From JAUVUV01 sp964548275 (lineage in GTDB: Bacteria; Gemmatimonadota; Glassbacteria; GWA2-58-10): a stretch of 64,000 nucleotides of DNA. The position numbers and the translations under genes are program-made. Of the stretch, positions 9,164 through 19,200 are shown in pieces; position 1 is the first letter of the stretch; each line of letters begins with the position of its first letter. The notes under the pieces were generated by a model. That model had not been told where the DNA came from. It worked only from the letters and a program-made list of their open reading frames with translations, and searched no databases. The DNA lies in assembly GCA_964548275.1 (NCBI GenBank), contig CAZJQI010000003.1:1-64000 (forward strand), in the 5' to 3' direction.

Positions 9164-9402
9164 AACAGTGGTTTCCCATCAGGAAGAGGTATAAGAATTT
9201 TCCGGCACCCGCCCACAATCAGCCCGGCCGGGCCAGACAGTCCAGGTTGCCCTACACTGTCCGAATCAGGCTCTCCTCTGTATATGGACCGAGACGAAAG
9301 GTGCGCGAATTTCTGCAATCGGGATCGAGATTTATACAGTTGTAGCCGATTCTCATCCCTTGTAATTCCTCATCAAAGAAAACAGCAAAACAAAATAAAA
9401 AC

Positions 9403-10773
9403 TCATGATGCCTCGCTTTGCCCGCGCCTGCGAAAATTGTTGTATAGATGCAGCAGGATTGACACGGCCAGGGCAATAATCAGGGGTTCAACCGGCTGCT
9501 TGTATCTGGCATTCTCTCCGTATTCAATCAGCGCCTGAAGGGGTGCGGCTGCAAACACGATAGCATAAATCGTGAAAATTTCAAATTTGCCCCTGGAATA
9601 TTCCCTGATCCTCCTGCTAAAGGCAAAAAGAAAAGGGAAGATTATAAAAGTGAGCATGCAGGATATATGGATCACCCCGTAAAAGATGAGAAACGGTCTC
9701 TGGGCCGGTTCCGTGCCGTGCCTGACAACCGCCAGCCACCCCCCCCTGCCTGCGTACCAGGTGGGAAGCCAGAAAATTACGAAACTTTTTGCAGCGCTTC
9801 TCAAGTACCTGGCCGGGTGGTGACAGACCAGATAAATGGACATATCCATGAACCGGCGGGACAATTCGGCAAAGGAGAGGCCTGTGCGGGCCTGGAGATC
9901 ATCCAGCGCTTTCCAGATTGTCATGGAACTGGTGCCGGTTTCCTTCAGGACAAGCCTGCGGTGTTCGAGATAGATTTCCCTGATCTGCGCATATTCCCCG
10001 GGCGCAAATTCGATAAATGCACCGGTATGGTTGGAAAGGTTGAAACCTGTCAGGGTGGTTACTGCGAAAGATCCGGTTCTTTCGTAGTTGAAAAGACTCC
10101 ACCCGCCCAGGATCACCAACGCCGGCAGGATCACCAGCGAAAACCTGGTTAAGGCTCCGAAAAGCCTCCGTTCGACATTGAAATAGTAAAAACAGGCTAC
10201 CAGCAGGGAAAACAACAGAGGCAAAAACTGAAACAGGGGCTTGACCAGTGCGGCCAGGGAACCCAGGGTTCCAACGACCAGGGCCAGCCGTAGGCTGCCG
10301 GCCTTTCTAAGGCCAACGATAAAGGCGAAAAATGAAAAACTGATCAGAGCTGTCGTAACTGTTTCAGTGAGCAGGGCGTATTCGAAGACAATCTGCGAGG
10401 GGTTGAGAGCATAACTGAGAGCTGCGGCGAAACCGATCGTGCTGCTGGCGAAAATACGCTTGAACGACTGGTAAATTACCAGGGTTATCAGCAGGCCGAG
10501 GCAGAACTGGAAAATCACCACTGCGTGAACATTGAAATCAAACAACAAGATAACGAGGGGATAGAGGGGTGTTCTGGCACCATTGTACCCGGAATAGTCC
10601 CCCGAGCCGATAATTTGGGCCAGTTGAAGGTAGTCGTGAGAATCCCTGAAAATAAAGGGATCGAATATGAGCGCGAAAGCCAGACGGGCCACAAAGGCAG
10701 CAACCAGAAGCCAGATTATTTTATTGCGCTCGCCTGACACATTAATCTCCAATGTCGACTTAAAAGTTTTCAT
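9403..10773 (-). CDS. GT39-like membrane glycosyltransferase
   Basis: 456 residues from the ATG at 10773 (an in-frame TTG at 10803 would add ten). After a short cytoplasmic start the protein has many membrane helices. The first loop contains the acidic pair FRDSHDYLQLAQ, and the next segment GARTPLYPLVILLF, the pattern of PMT/ArnT-type (GT39/GT-C) lipid-linked sugar transferases, which move mannose or another sugar from a polyprenyl phosphate on the outer face of the membrane. The acceptor is unknown. It is divergent from the flippase at 10986, so the two probably serve cell-surface glycan assembly together. Confidence 0.75.
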   Translation of the reverse strand: MKTFKSTLEINVSGERNKIIWLLVAAFVARLAFALIFDPFIFRDSHDYLQLAQIIGSGDYSGYNGARTPLYPLVILLFDFNVHAVVIFQFCLGLLITLVIYQSFKRIFASSTIGFAAALSYALNPSQIVFEYALLTETVTTALISFSFFAFIVGLRKAGSLRLALVVGTLGSLAALVKPLFQFLPLLFSLLVACFYYFNVERRLFGALTRFSLVILPALVILGGWSLFNYERTGSFAVTTLTGFNLSNHTGAFIEFAPGEYAQIREIYLEHRRLVLKETGTSSMTIWKALDDLQARTGLSFAELSRRFMDMSIYLVCHHPARYLRSAAKSFVIFWLPTWYAGRGGWLAVVRHGTEPAQRPFLIFYGVIHISCMLTFIIFPFLFAFSRRIREYSRGKFEIFTIYAIVFAAAPLQALIEYGENARYKQPVEPLIIALAVSILLHLYNNFRRRGQSEAS

Positions 10774-10985
10774 CTTTGCTGAATTCGGGTAATAATACAA
10801 CAAAATACGGCGTGGTTGTCAATCCTGGCGTAATTATCTCCTTCACAGAAACCTGATGTTTGCATATTTTATAAAGTTCAGCGAACAGAATATACCATTT
10901 TTTTGCCTCCTGGATAAGCGTCATTACTGTTCAGTAATAATCCGGATTAACGCGATAAAATAATTCAGCCTTCACAGGAAGTTCG

Positions 10986-12314
10986 ATGAGATTGATCGGC
11001 AGGCTCGAGGGAGGCGGACTGGGAGCAGTTCTGGCGCGTGGCACCGCGGGAATCTTTGCGGTGAAAACTGCCGGGCTGGGCCTGGCCCTGGCTGCGGAGA
11101 TAGTCTTGACCAGGCTGCTGGGTGCGGAGAGTTACGGTGTTTACGTTCAGGTAATCGCCTGGCTCGCGGTGCTGGTGGTGGCCGCCAAAATGGGTCAGGA
11201 TGCAGCCCTTGTGCGTTACGTATCAGCCTACTATGCCGGGAGAGAATGGGGTTATCTCAGGGGTGTTATTCGCCACGCTAACAGACTGGTTACAGCGCTA
11301 AGCCTTTCGCTGAGCCTGATTCTCGCCCTGGCTGTCCATGCCCTCGGGAACATTCTGGACCACGAACTGAAAAACGCTTTCCTGGCCGGATGTTTTCTTC
11401 TTCCGCTCATGTCGCTTCTCACCCTGCGCGAAGCCTCAATCCAGGCGCTCAAGCGGTTTATCCTGGCCCAGGTCTCCTCCAGAATCCTGAATCATATCCT
11501 TGTGGCACTCACGGCCATCACCGCTTTCACGATGCTTTCCGGCCGGTTCGACGGCGCAGTTGCCGTTTGGTGCGTCGTGTTCGCCCACTCAATTTCAGTC
11601 TCCACCAGTTCGTTCTGGCTCAGGCGATCTCTTCCAGCGCAAGCCAGGACAAGCCGGCCGGCTTATCTTTCCCGCCAGTGGCTGGCCACCGGTGTCGGCC
11701 TGCTCATAGTATCAGGCCAGTATTTAATTATGAACCGGATAGATATCCTGATGCTCGGTCCAATGGCTGGCAAAGCTGTTACGGGAATTTACGGCGCGGC
11801 TGTCCGCCTCTCCTGGCTGGTAAGCTTTTTCCTTCAGACTGTAAGCGTGATCGCCGCACCCCTGATCTCCGAATTGTATACCAGCGGCCGCAAAGAAGAA
11901 CTCCAGAGACTGGTGCGCCTGGTGTTGCATGCCTCCGCGCTTTGCTCGGCTACCGTATTCGGGGTACTCGTTCTCGGCGGGAAATTCGCTCTGGGAATTT
12001 TCGGGCCGGAATTCACCGCGGGTTATGCTGCGCTGACCATTCTGGCGGTAGCCCAACTGATCAACTCACTAACCGGCCCATCGGGGTTCCTGCTCTCGAT
12101 GACAGGCCACGAGCGGCACTACGGTGTAATCCTTTTCTTATCCCTGCTGTTAAACGCTTTCCTCAATTATATTCTGATCCCGCGCTACGGCATGATCGGG
12201 GCCGCGGCAGCCACTGCAGTGGCTAATATCCTGATGAACGGCTTGAGTGTTGTGCTGATCTACCGCTTGCTCGGAATATATTCGGTTTTCGGGCTGAGCA
12301 GGGGGAAAAAATAG
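10986..12314 (+). CDS. Oligosaccharide flippase (Wzx-like, MOP superfamily)
   Basis: 442 residues and about 12-14 membrane helices. The N-terminus LARGTAGIFAVKTAGLGLALAAEIVLTRLLGAESYGVY is the characteristic first repeat of polysaccharide exporters: a membrane segment followed by an R-x-L-G-x-x-x-[Y/F]-G motif. Later GPMAGKAVTGIYGAAVRLS matches the mid-protein repeat of the family, and LIPRYGMIGAAAATAVANIL the last. It would flip a lipid-linked oligosaccharide to the periplasmic face. A GGAAG ribosome binding site lies 6 bases before the ATG. No other capsule or O-antigen genes are seen except the divergent GT39-like gene. Confidence 0.85.
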   Translation: MRLIGRLEGGGLGAVLARGTAGIFAVKTAGLGLALAAEIVLTRLLGAESYGVYVQVIAWLAVLVVAAKMGQDAALVRYVSAYYAGREWGYLRGVIRHANRLVTALSLSLSLILALAVHALGNILDHELKNAFLAGCFLLPLMSLLTLREASIQALKRFILAQVSSRILNHILVALTAITAFTMLSGRFDGAVAVWCVVFAHSISVSTSSFWLRRSLPAQARTSRPAYLSRQWLATGVGLLIVSGQYLIMNRIDILMLGPMAGKAVTGIYGAAVRLSWLVSFFLQTVSVIAAPLISELYTSGRKEELQRLVRLVLHASALCSATVFGVLVLGGKFALGIFGPEFTAGYAALTILAVAQLINSLTGPSGFLLSMTGHERHYGVILFLSLLLNAFLNYILIPRYGMIGAAAATAVANILMNGLSVVLIYRLLGIYSVFGLSRGKK

Positions 12315-12330
12315 GATTGTTTCAAAATGA

Positions 12331-12375
12331 AAGGGCCTTTCCTTTCCCGCAGAAGACAGGTGTGGAGAGGCCCTT
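12331..12375. terminator. Bidirectional terminator between convergent genes
   Basis: AAGGGCCT (12331-12338) pairs with AGGCCCTT (12368-12375), followed by pyrimidine runs on both strands. It lies just after the flippase stop and before the convergent DUF3160 gene stop at 12425. The loop is long (29 bases), so strength is uncertain. Confidence 0.45.
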
Positions 12376-12424
12376 CTTTCCTGAAATCAACTCTTTTATG
12401 ATTATCTTTTATATGCCTTCCCTC

Positions 12425-15379
12425 TCAAGGTACATTGATCATGGAGGAGCAGAGCACTATTTTCGGCTCCGCAGCGCTTACCACCTCCACAGTATAGGTC
12501 CCGGAGCTCAGGCCGGTAATTTCACCGAAGACCGTATAATCGCAGATACAGCGGCAGGGATTTGCAGTATATTCGGTTTCGATGATACGAAGATGATTCT
12601 CAGCCACCATTTCAAGCATGACCGAGATACTATCCATGCAGCAGTTGTAGGTGGCTCCGCTATGGGTGAACGACACCTTGCCGCCCTCTGCTTCCAGTTC
12701 CAGCTTACACCCGGTGAGCGAACGCACACCCTCTCCCTGGCAGGGACCTAATGCGGTCATCCGCGCTTCCGGCTTTGATTGGCTACTCAAAATCCGCAGC
12801 AGATCGATCAGGTCGAACACGTCGCCCCTGCTGTCGCCGTTGATATCCGGGGCTTCTCCTCTGGCAAGCCGGCGGAGCAGTTCGATCAGGTCGGTGATTT
12901 CAGTGCGGCCGTTGTTGTTCAGGTCTGTGGCTGCAGCAGCCGCCAGGGCGAGTTCGAAAAAGGTGCTTCCGCCGCTCTGTCCATCCCGGATGAGTTCTGC
13001 GCGCACCACCCCGGCGGGCCAGCCTGATGTGGAAACAATGGCGCTGTGAACATCGCCGCCGGACGGATCAAGGCTGAGGCCGGTTTCGGCAATCAGGTTG
13101 TCGCCCGTCCAGAAACGGACGCTCAAGGATTCGCCACCGTGTGTTTCAACCCTGAGTTCCAGCTCGTCTCCAGGGCGAATGGTCCCGGTGGGAAGATCGA
13201 GTCTCGGGCTGACAGACTGGTCCCTGCAAGGGAAACTCGAATATTCCACAGGCCCCTGTTCCCCGAGCGAGAGGAAATCGCCGAGCCATTCGGCTGGCTC
13301 GGGGGCGCTGTCTATGCGAAGCATTTCCTGCCAGGCCTCGTCAGTCAGGCGATCCGAGATTGGGTGCGTGAACTCGTAGTATGAGAACATGCCGCCCACA
13401 GTCATTACCGGCCCGGAAGCTGTGGGAACAATAACATAGAGCACCAGCGGGTAACCCACTCCCACCTCGAGGGCGCTGAGAGTATTCGGGTCGGTGTGGA
13501 CATCGGCAATAACAGCCATTTCCTCGTCGGTTTCGCTCTGGATTTCCGCACTTACCTCCTCTGCGGGGAATGAAACCAGGTGCTCGAGTGTCTTGCCGAT
13601 AGTGCGGATCACCCCGGCATCGGCTTCATTCAAGTCCTGGGCTTCAAGCTCCTTTTCGGCAATCTGCTTGAGGCTCAGGGCGAGGCTTTCGAACTGCGCC
13701 AGGCGCCAGGAAATCTCATCCGGAAGAATACCTCGCTCTGCCAGGGAACGGCGCATGTAGCGAGCAAGCGCCGAGAGGCGGGCGAAAACTTCTGGTTCGG
13801 GTTCCACGTAACCAGCCAGTTCCTCTCCAGGCACCGGGATCGAGGTTTCAAAAGTGTAGCTCTGCTTGGCGTAAAGGATGGTATCGTGGCGCAGTTGGGC
13901 CCAGCTGCCAAGGGCGGTGCCCAGTTCCTTGCGCCGCCAGGCCTCGGCCCGCATGAACGTGGGATAACCCACCCCCTTAGCGGCAAAAAGCGGCCTGAGG
14001 CAGTAGAGCCAGTTCCAGTAAAGGTTCTCAGCCCAGGTGGCGGCGGGGAATGCGGCGAACTCCTGTTTGAGGCTGTCAAGCATTACACCGTAATCCGGAT
14101 TGGCAAACTCGCGGTAGGTTTCATCCAGCAGGCGTTCGGCTTCCTGCGAGCCGAGAACCGCCATCACGTCCAGCCCTCTCGGCATCAGACGACCGTAGAC
14201 ATTGGGATACACCAGCTTCCACAATACGTAGGAGTCCGGGATAAAACGCTGTCCCATGACCCTGAATCCCTTGGTCACGACTGAGGCATCCCCTTCGATC
14301 AGGAGCGAGGAGTTGATTCTCGGCGGCCGGAGTTCCATTGCCTGGTCGATAAAATTCTGCAACAGGACGCTTTCGGCGATTTCCTCCGGGGTGAGAAGCT
14401 CCACAGCCTTGCCGTAGACCTCACCAGCCAGTTCTGCGTACTCACTTGCAGTGAGATCGTCCGCCGAGCCGACAAAAAACACCGTGGGCCTGTAGATCCT
14501 CTCCCAGACCTCGAGCGCAGGCTCACCCTCGACATCCAATCCGGAAAGGCTTGCCACAACATTGAGCGCCATGCGGGTTTCGCTGCGTCCCTTCTCGATC
14601 TCCTCAGGCCTGTCGCCAGGCCGCAGCCGGAAACCCAGCCTGCCGTACCACATCATCGCCCTGAAATAGTTCTCCAGCGCCCGGCTTCTGGTATAGTGTC
14701 CGCGCGGAACGTACTGGCTGTAATCCTCGCGGTATCCGAGAATGGGTGAGACTTCCGGCCCTTCGTGAGCCTGGATCAGGGCCATTTCAGCAGCCACCAG
14801 ATCGGCGGCCTCCTCGAATACATCACTCTCGGGCCGGGCCAGTTTGCGCGCCACGGCTGCGAAAGCCACCACACGGCGAAGCTCCTCGGCCAGCGCAGGG
14901 TCTGGGGACGTGCGCAGGCGCAGATCGGCCAGCAGGGCCTCGTTCAGGCTCATCAGGTCGTGCTGGAAACGCTCGGTTTCGAGAATCCGCAGCGCGTAGT
15001 CGTAGATGATGTGAAACGTGTGCAGCAGGCAGTCCGTGGTTACGAACCTGGGCAGGTCGGCCTCCTCGGCCCAGTTGTAGAGATCGTGAATCTGCTTGTA
15101 GCGCCCCGGCACAGCCACGAAATGGTTGCGCGCCAGAATTTCGAGCGCCTCGCTGTCAAAAGAGGAACTGAAATTCTCGAAAAAGGCGACATTGGAAAAG
15201 TCCTCGGCCACAGTTACATCGCCCACTGCAGGCTCGACATCCACTGCCACCGGCTCGTACACTCCGAACTCTGTGGTGACTGTCTCGTGGATCTCGGGCA
15301 GATCGTAAGCCCTGAGGCTGACAACGGCTATGGCCAGTGTGGAGAACAGCCAGATAAAAAGCCTTCGGATAAACATCAC
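12425..15379 (-). CDS. Secreted DUF3160 protein with dockerin pair and Cys-rich domain
   Basis: 984 residues. Signal peptide at 1-24. Residues about 60-680 match the DUF3160 family, e.g. HFVAVPGRYKQIHDLYNWAE, TTDCLLHTFHIIYDYALRILE and MGQRFIPDSYVLWKLVYP; its function is unknown. About 815-865 is a type I dockerin-like pair (DLNNNGRTEITDLIELLRRL and DINGDSRGDVFDLIDLLRIL) with two EF-hand-like Ca2+ loops. The last 105 residues are a Cys-rich domain with NCCMDS and CRCICDY that recurs in the neighbouring small lipoprotein at 15600. The dockerin suggests attachment to a cohesin-like partner or use of the Ca2+ loops as a spacer; no cohesin is seen in the window. Confidence 0.8.
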   Translation of the reverse strand: MMFIRRLFIWLFSTLAIAVVSLRAYDLPEIHETVTTEFGVYEPVAVDVEPAVGDVTVAEDFSNVAFFENFSSSFDSEALEILARNHFVAVPGRYKQIHDLYNWAEEADLPRFVTTDCLLHTFHIIYDYALRILETERFQHDLMSLNEALLADLRLRTSPDPALAEELRRVVAFAAVARKLARPESDVFEEAADLVAAEMALIQAHEGPEVSPILGYREDYSQYVPRGHYTRSRALENYFRAMMWYGRLGFRLRPGDRPEEIEKGRSETRMALNVVASLSGLDVEGEPALEVWERIYRPTVFFVGSADDLTASEYAELAGEVYGKAVELLTPEEIAESVLLQNFIDQAMELRPPRINSSLLIEGDASVVTKGFRVMGQRFIPDSYVLWKLVYPNVYGRLMPRGLDVMAVLGSQEAERLLDETYREFANPDYGVMLDSLKQEFAAFPAATWAENLYWNWLYCLRPLFAAKGVGYPTFMRAEAWRRKELGTALGSWAQLRHDTILYAKQSYTFETSIPVPGEELAGYVEPEPEVFARLSALARYMRRSLAERGILPDEISWRLAQFESLALSLKQIAEKELEAQDLNEADAGVIRTIGKTLEHLVSFPAEEVSAEIQSETDEEMAVIADVHTDPNTLSALEVGVGYPLVLYVIVPTASGPVMTVGGMFSYYEFTHPISDRLTDEAWQEMLRIDSAPEPAEWLGDFLSLGEQGPVEYSSFPCRDQSVSPRLDLPTGTIRPGDELELRVETHGGESLSVRFWTGDNLIAETGLSLDPSGGDVHSAIVSTSGWPAGVVRAELIRDGQSGGSTFFELALAAAAATDLNNNGRTEITDLIELLRRLARGEAPDINGDSRGDVFDLIDLLRILSSQSKPEARMTALGPCQGEGVRSLTGCKLELEAEGGKVSFTHSGATYNCCMDSISVMLEMVAENHLRIIETEYTANPCRCICDYTVFGEITGLSSGTYTVEVVSAAEPKIVLCSSMINVP

Positions 15380-15550
15380 TGTTGCCTGTCCTTTTCTGTC
15401 TGAAGTGAAGTGATTGATATTTAAAATAATATATCTTGACCAATTTTTCTAATTATTCAGCATTCCGTAAGCCGCAAGTCCCTGATTCCAACCGCGGCGC
15501 CAGCGCGGGATATTCGCTTTTTTCCTTTCCAAACATTCATTCTGCTGATA

Positions 15551-15582
15551 GTGCTGGGGCGAGGCATGCCCCGCCCCGGCAC
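15551..15582. repeat. Long GC palindrome
   Basis: GTGCTGGGGCG pairs with CGCCCCGGCAC around GGCATGCC, with one T-G wobble and one mismatch. It lies just downstream of the minus-strand lipoprotein gene (stop at 15600), so it may work as a terminator or be a REP-like element of the same general design as 37502-37523. Confidence 0.5.
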
Positions 15583-15599
15583 TTATTATCGTAACTGAG

Positions 15600-16070
15600 T
15601 TAGTTAATTAACACTTCAACCGAGCAGAATATCTCTTCACTGTCCATCAAGGGACATATTTCCAGGGTGTAGGTTCCTGGCTCGAGGTCCAGGATCTCAC
15701 CGTAAATCATGTATTCGCACACGCAAAAGCAGGGCTGCCCGGTGTGTTCCGTCTCCACCACGCGGATTACGTTGCCGCGAGTTTCCATCTCCAAGGAAAC
15801 ACTGTCCATGCAGCAGTTGAACAGTGCGCCGGAATGGATAAAGCTAACCTTTCCATCCTCCACGGTTGCAATAAGTTCATCGTTTCTGTCCGAGGCTGCC
15901 AACGTCGTGTACTGCGGGTTCTCGCAGTCTCCCAGGGCGCTCAGGCGCACGGCAGCGTTTTCTCCCCCATTGGACGACGGGTTGATTATTGATGAATTGT
16001 TTTCGCAGCCTGCAAATACGATTCCCCCCAAAACGAGTGCGCTCAAAAATTTCGCTGCCTTTCTCAACAT
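15600..16070 (-). CDS. Small lipoprotein with NCC...CxCxC domain
   Basis: 156 residues. Lipoprotein signal with lipobox VFAGC (Cys22), then a Ser/Asn-rich linker. Residues 45-156 form a domain also found at the end of the DUF3160 protein at 12425: conserved Cys49, His79, NCCMDS (85-90), ETEHT (106-110), CFCVCEY (114-120), GEI, GTYTLE and Cys149. The pattern of six shared Cys plus one His suggests metal binding or disulfide pairing in the periplasm or on the outer membrane. I do not recognise a named family. A perfect AGGAGGA site lies 7 bases before the ATG. The two genes with this domain are adjacent on the same strand, so the small one may be a shed or duplicated copy. Confidence 0.75.
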   Translation of the reverse strand: MLRKAAKFLSALVLGGIVFAGCENNSSIINPSSNGGENAAVRLSALGDCENPQYTTLAASDRNDELIATVEDGKVSFIHSGALFNCCMDSVSLEMETRGNVIRVVETEHTGQPCFCVCEYMIYGEILDLEPGTYTLEICPLMDSEEIFCSVEVLIN

Positions 16071-16234
16071 CTTTGGTTCCTCCTACCGTTGAAGTTAACA
16101 AAACAGTTACAGAGTATTGTGGGGGTGGTTTTTTAAAAGAATATTTAACCTCAAGTGAATGGGGGGAGAAAATCGTGATGCAAACCTTATTTTTAGCGGC
16201 CGCCCGGGGCATGGCCGGCGCCCCGGACAGCCAT

Positions 16235-16262
16235 AAAAGCCGGGATCCCCCCACAGTCCCGG
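16235..16262 (-). terminator. Rho-independent terminator of the large surface protein gene
   Basis: On the minus strand, CCGGGA pairs with TCCCGG (16257-16262 with 16240-16245) and is followed by TTTT at 16238-16235. It lies 9 bases after the stop codon of the gene at 16271. Confidence 0.6.
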
Positions 16263-16270
16263 TCTTTTAT

Positions 16271-19200
16271 TTATTTCAGCAGAACCATCTTCCGTATCAC
16301 CGAGTAATCCCCGGCTTCCATGCGGTAGAAATAGACTCCCGAAGCTAGCGGCCTGCCGCTTGAATCGGTTCCGTCCCACTGGATGTGGTATATTCCCGGG
16401 GCGTGCAAGCGGTCCACCAGGGTAACCACGCACCGTCCGCGGATAGTAAAAACTGTCAGTCGAATATCACTCGGCTGGTCAACCGCATAGCTGATCGTGG
16501 TCGATGGGTTGAACGGGTTCGGGTAGTTTCCGCCGACCAGGTAAGCCTTATACAATCCCCGCTGGGGAGCGGTTTTGTCCTCCTCGCCGAGGATACCTTC
16601 ACCCAGGCGGACGTTCAGGTCACGGTTGCTGTCAATCTCCACAAGGGCTGTCACTCCCGATTTCCCGGAGAACTCGCCGTTGGAGACATAAATCTCATAG
16701 GTTCCTTTTGCCAGCTCGAGTTCGAACTCTCCGCTTTCATTCGTGTAAGAGGAGACATGGCCGCCTGTATCCGGGTCCAGGAGGCTGACCAGCGCACCGG
16801 ACACGGGCCTGCCCTCCTCGTCCTCGACACTGCCGTTGACCACGATTTCGGCTTCCTCCAGAGTCAGGTTGATCTCCTTCTCTCTGGTGCAGTCAACAGC
16901 CGAAACAAAAATTTTGTTGTAGTCCGACCGGATCGAATAGGCATAGATATCGTAGACATTGGCTTTCACTACGACTTCCCAGTAGCCGCTATCGTCGGTC
17001 CAGGCGTAGAAATCGTAGGCGCCCTGTACAGGCAGGATTCTATCGGGCGGCAGGAGTACGAGGCCGATATCCGAGCCAACAGCCTGGATAACATCCCCGG
17101 CCGGTTCTTTTTTGACCGGTTCCTCAAAGATCGTGGGGTCAAGGGGCAGGAACCAAATTACGCTGTCCTGGCCGGTATCGTAATGGGGCACCAGGTGCAC
17201 CATCACATCGCCGAGTCCGCGCCCGGCGTTGTCGGTAACCCGTCCATATACCCGTACTCCCGGGTGTAGCACCACATCGAGAGTCTGGTCGCCGGCCAAC
17301 GTAACGGCCAGGGTGGCCGAATCCGGGAAAAATCCCCTGACCGGCGAAACAGCAGCAATATAGTCGCCGGCGATCAACCGTATTGAGAACGCCCCGTCCC
17401 GGCCGGAAGCGGCTGATCCGTGCCATATACCATCATTAGTATAAAAGTTTATATAGCTCCCCTCGATACCGTTTCCGTCCGGGTCAGTAACCCTGCCGCT
17501 CAACAGGTGCCCGGGCTGAAGATTGATCGTCAAATCCAGGTCGCTCTCCAGATTCACTCCCTCCACGCGCTGTCTGGGGGAGCCCGGGTCGCCGGTCTTC
17601 TGGTAGAAATAGAGGTCGTACACTCCGGCAAGCACGCGCAACTCGAAAGCGCCGTGCTCATCCAGATAAACCCAGTTGCCCCACCGGGCAATCCCCGAAG
17701 GAGCGATGATAGCATCTCTGTCGGCGTAAGTGACTTCTTCGGAGTTTGCAAGTGCGGGTTCTATAAAGAAAGCGCCGTATTTCAGGGGCGAACCGTCCGG
17801 AAGAAAAACCCGGCCGCTGAATTTAACTCCGCAGTCGATCCTCACCTGCGGCACCTGGACGCTTACGCCCTCCTCGACAGTGAAAGTTCCCGCTCTCACA
17901 CTCTGCGGGGGATAATCAGCGGGCGCTACCACCTCAGCCGTGTATTCGCCTGGAATCAGCGCGATCCGCCAGTTCCCCTCCCTGTCCGTCCAGGTACGTT
18001 TGGCACTGTTCCAGTAAAAAGGCTTGCTTGTTGCGCCTAAATCCGAGCTCACCACATCCGCGCTCTCAACCAGGTCCCCGTTCTGATTTACATAAATAAT
18101 TCTATCGTCAGTTTTTATGGTGTCTCCCGGTTCAACCGGATTCGGGTCGGTGTAAGTGGGCCGGAGGTTGATTTGTGTATTGGGCACTTCGTTGCCGCGG
18201 CTGTCGATTACGCTGCCGGAAAGCACCCCGCCCTCTGCGAGCCTGATATCATAGACCAGGTCCTCGTTCACCTCCAGCGGGCCGACCTGCTGCTCCGGCA
18301 GAAGGATGTCGGAGTCCGGGCGCACCACGATCCAGTACTCGCCTTCTGCCAGGGCGATCTGGTAGGCGCCGTTTTCATCGGAAACGGCGCGGCGCGAATC
18401 TTTTTCGCTGTAAAAGTTCAGGTGGACCCGGGCCAGGGGCGAACCCTCGGGGCCGAGCACATTTCCGCTGACCCGGTTGCCGGTATCGAGAATTAGATCG
18501 TAACTGGTGTCCTTTTCGATTTTCACCCCACGGATTACCGGCTGCGGAGGGTACTGGTAGGGAGCATGGATATGGATATCATAGGTACCCGGGAACACCG
18601 CCACACTGAAAGTGCCCTTCTGGGCGGAATAGCCCCAGCGGTATTGTTCGTGGTCCCGGTCGATCAGGCTGAAACCCACGTTGCCGACCACATCACCGCG
18701 ATCATCGATTGTGCGGCCGGAGAATATCACTCCTGTCTTAAAAACAAACTGTAGTTCCGCGCCGGAGCCCTCAACAGTGAACCGCTCGACGATCTGGCCA
18801 TCTGGATAGCGGCTGGCAGGAGGGCTCACCACTGCCACAGAGTATGTTCCCTGTGGCAGAACGAGGCTGAACGAGCCATCCTCGCCGCTGGAGGATTGTA
18901 CGCCACCAAGGCCGTCGTAAGACCAGAAATGCAGCCCGGCTCCGGCTACCGCCAGGCTGCGATCATCGATCACGTTGCCGGACACTGGCAAGGTGGGAAG
19001 GTTCTCGAGTTTCAGAATGTAGGAGACCTCGCCGGAAGATTCACCAGTATCCAGACCATTTGCCTGGCTGTCGAGAAAGATTATATCTCCGGGCAAAGTG
19101 GAGACGACAATATAGTAGGTACCTTCGGTTTCCAGTGTAGTGGCGACAATATTGCCGCCTGGCCAGATTATAGGAGCAAGACGGCTGTCTTCAGGAGATC

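Noticed and set aside
10915..10942. CCTGGAT..TTACTGTTCAGTAA..ATCCGG near the flippase start
   Set aside because: Its ends resemble those of the cloverleaf element and it is palindromic, but the core is missing and length is too short to decide between a remnant and chance.
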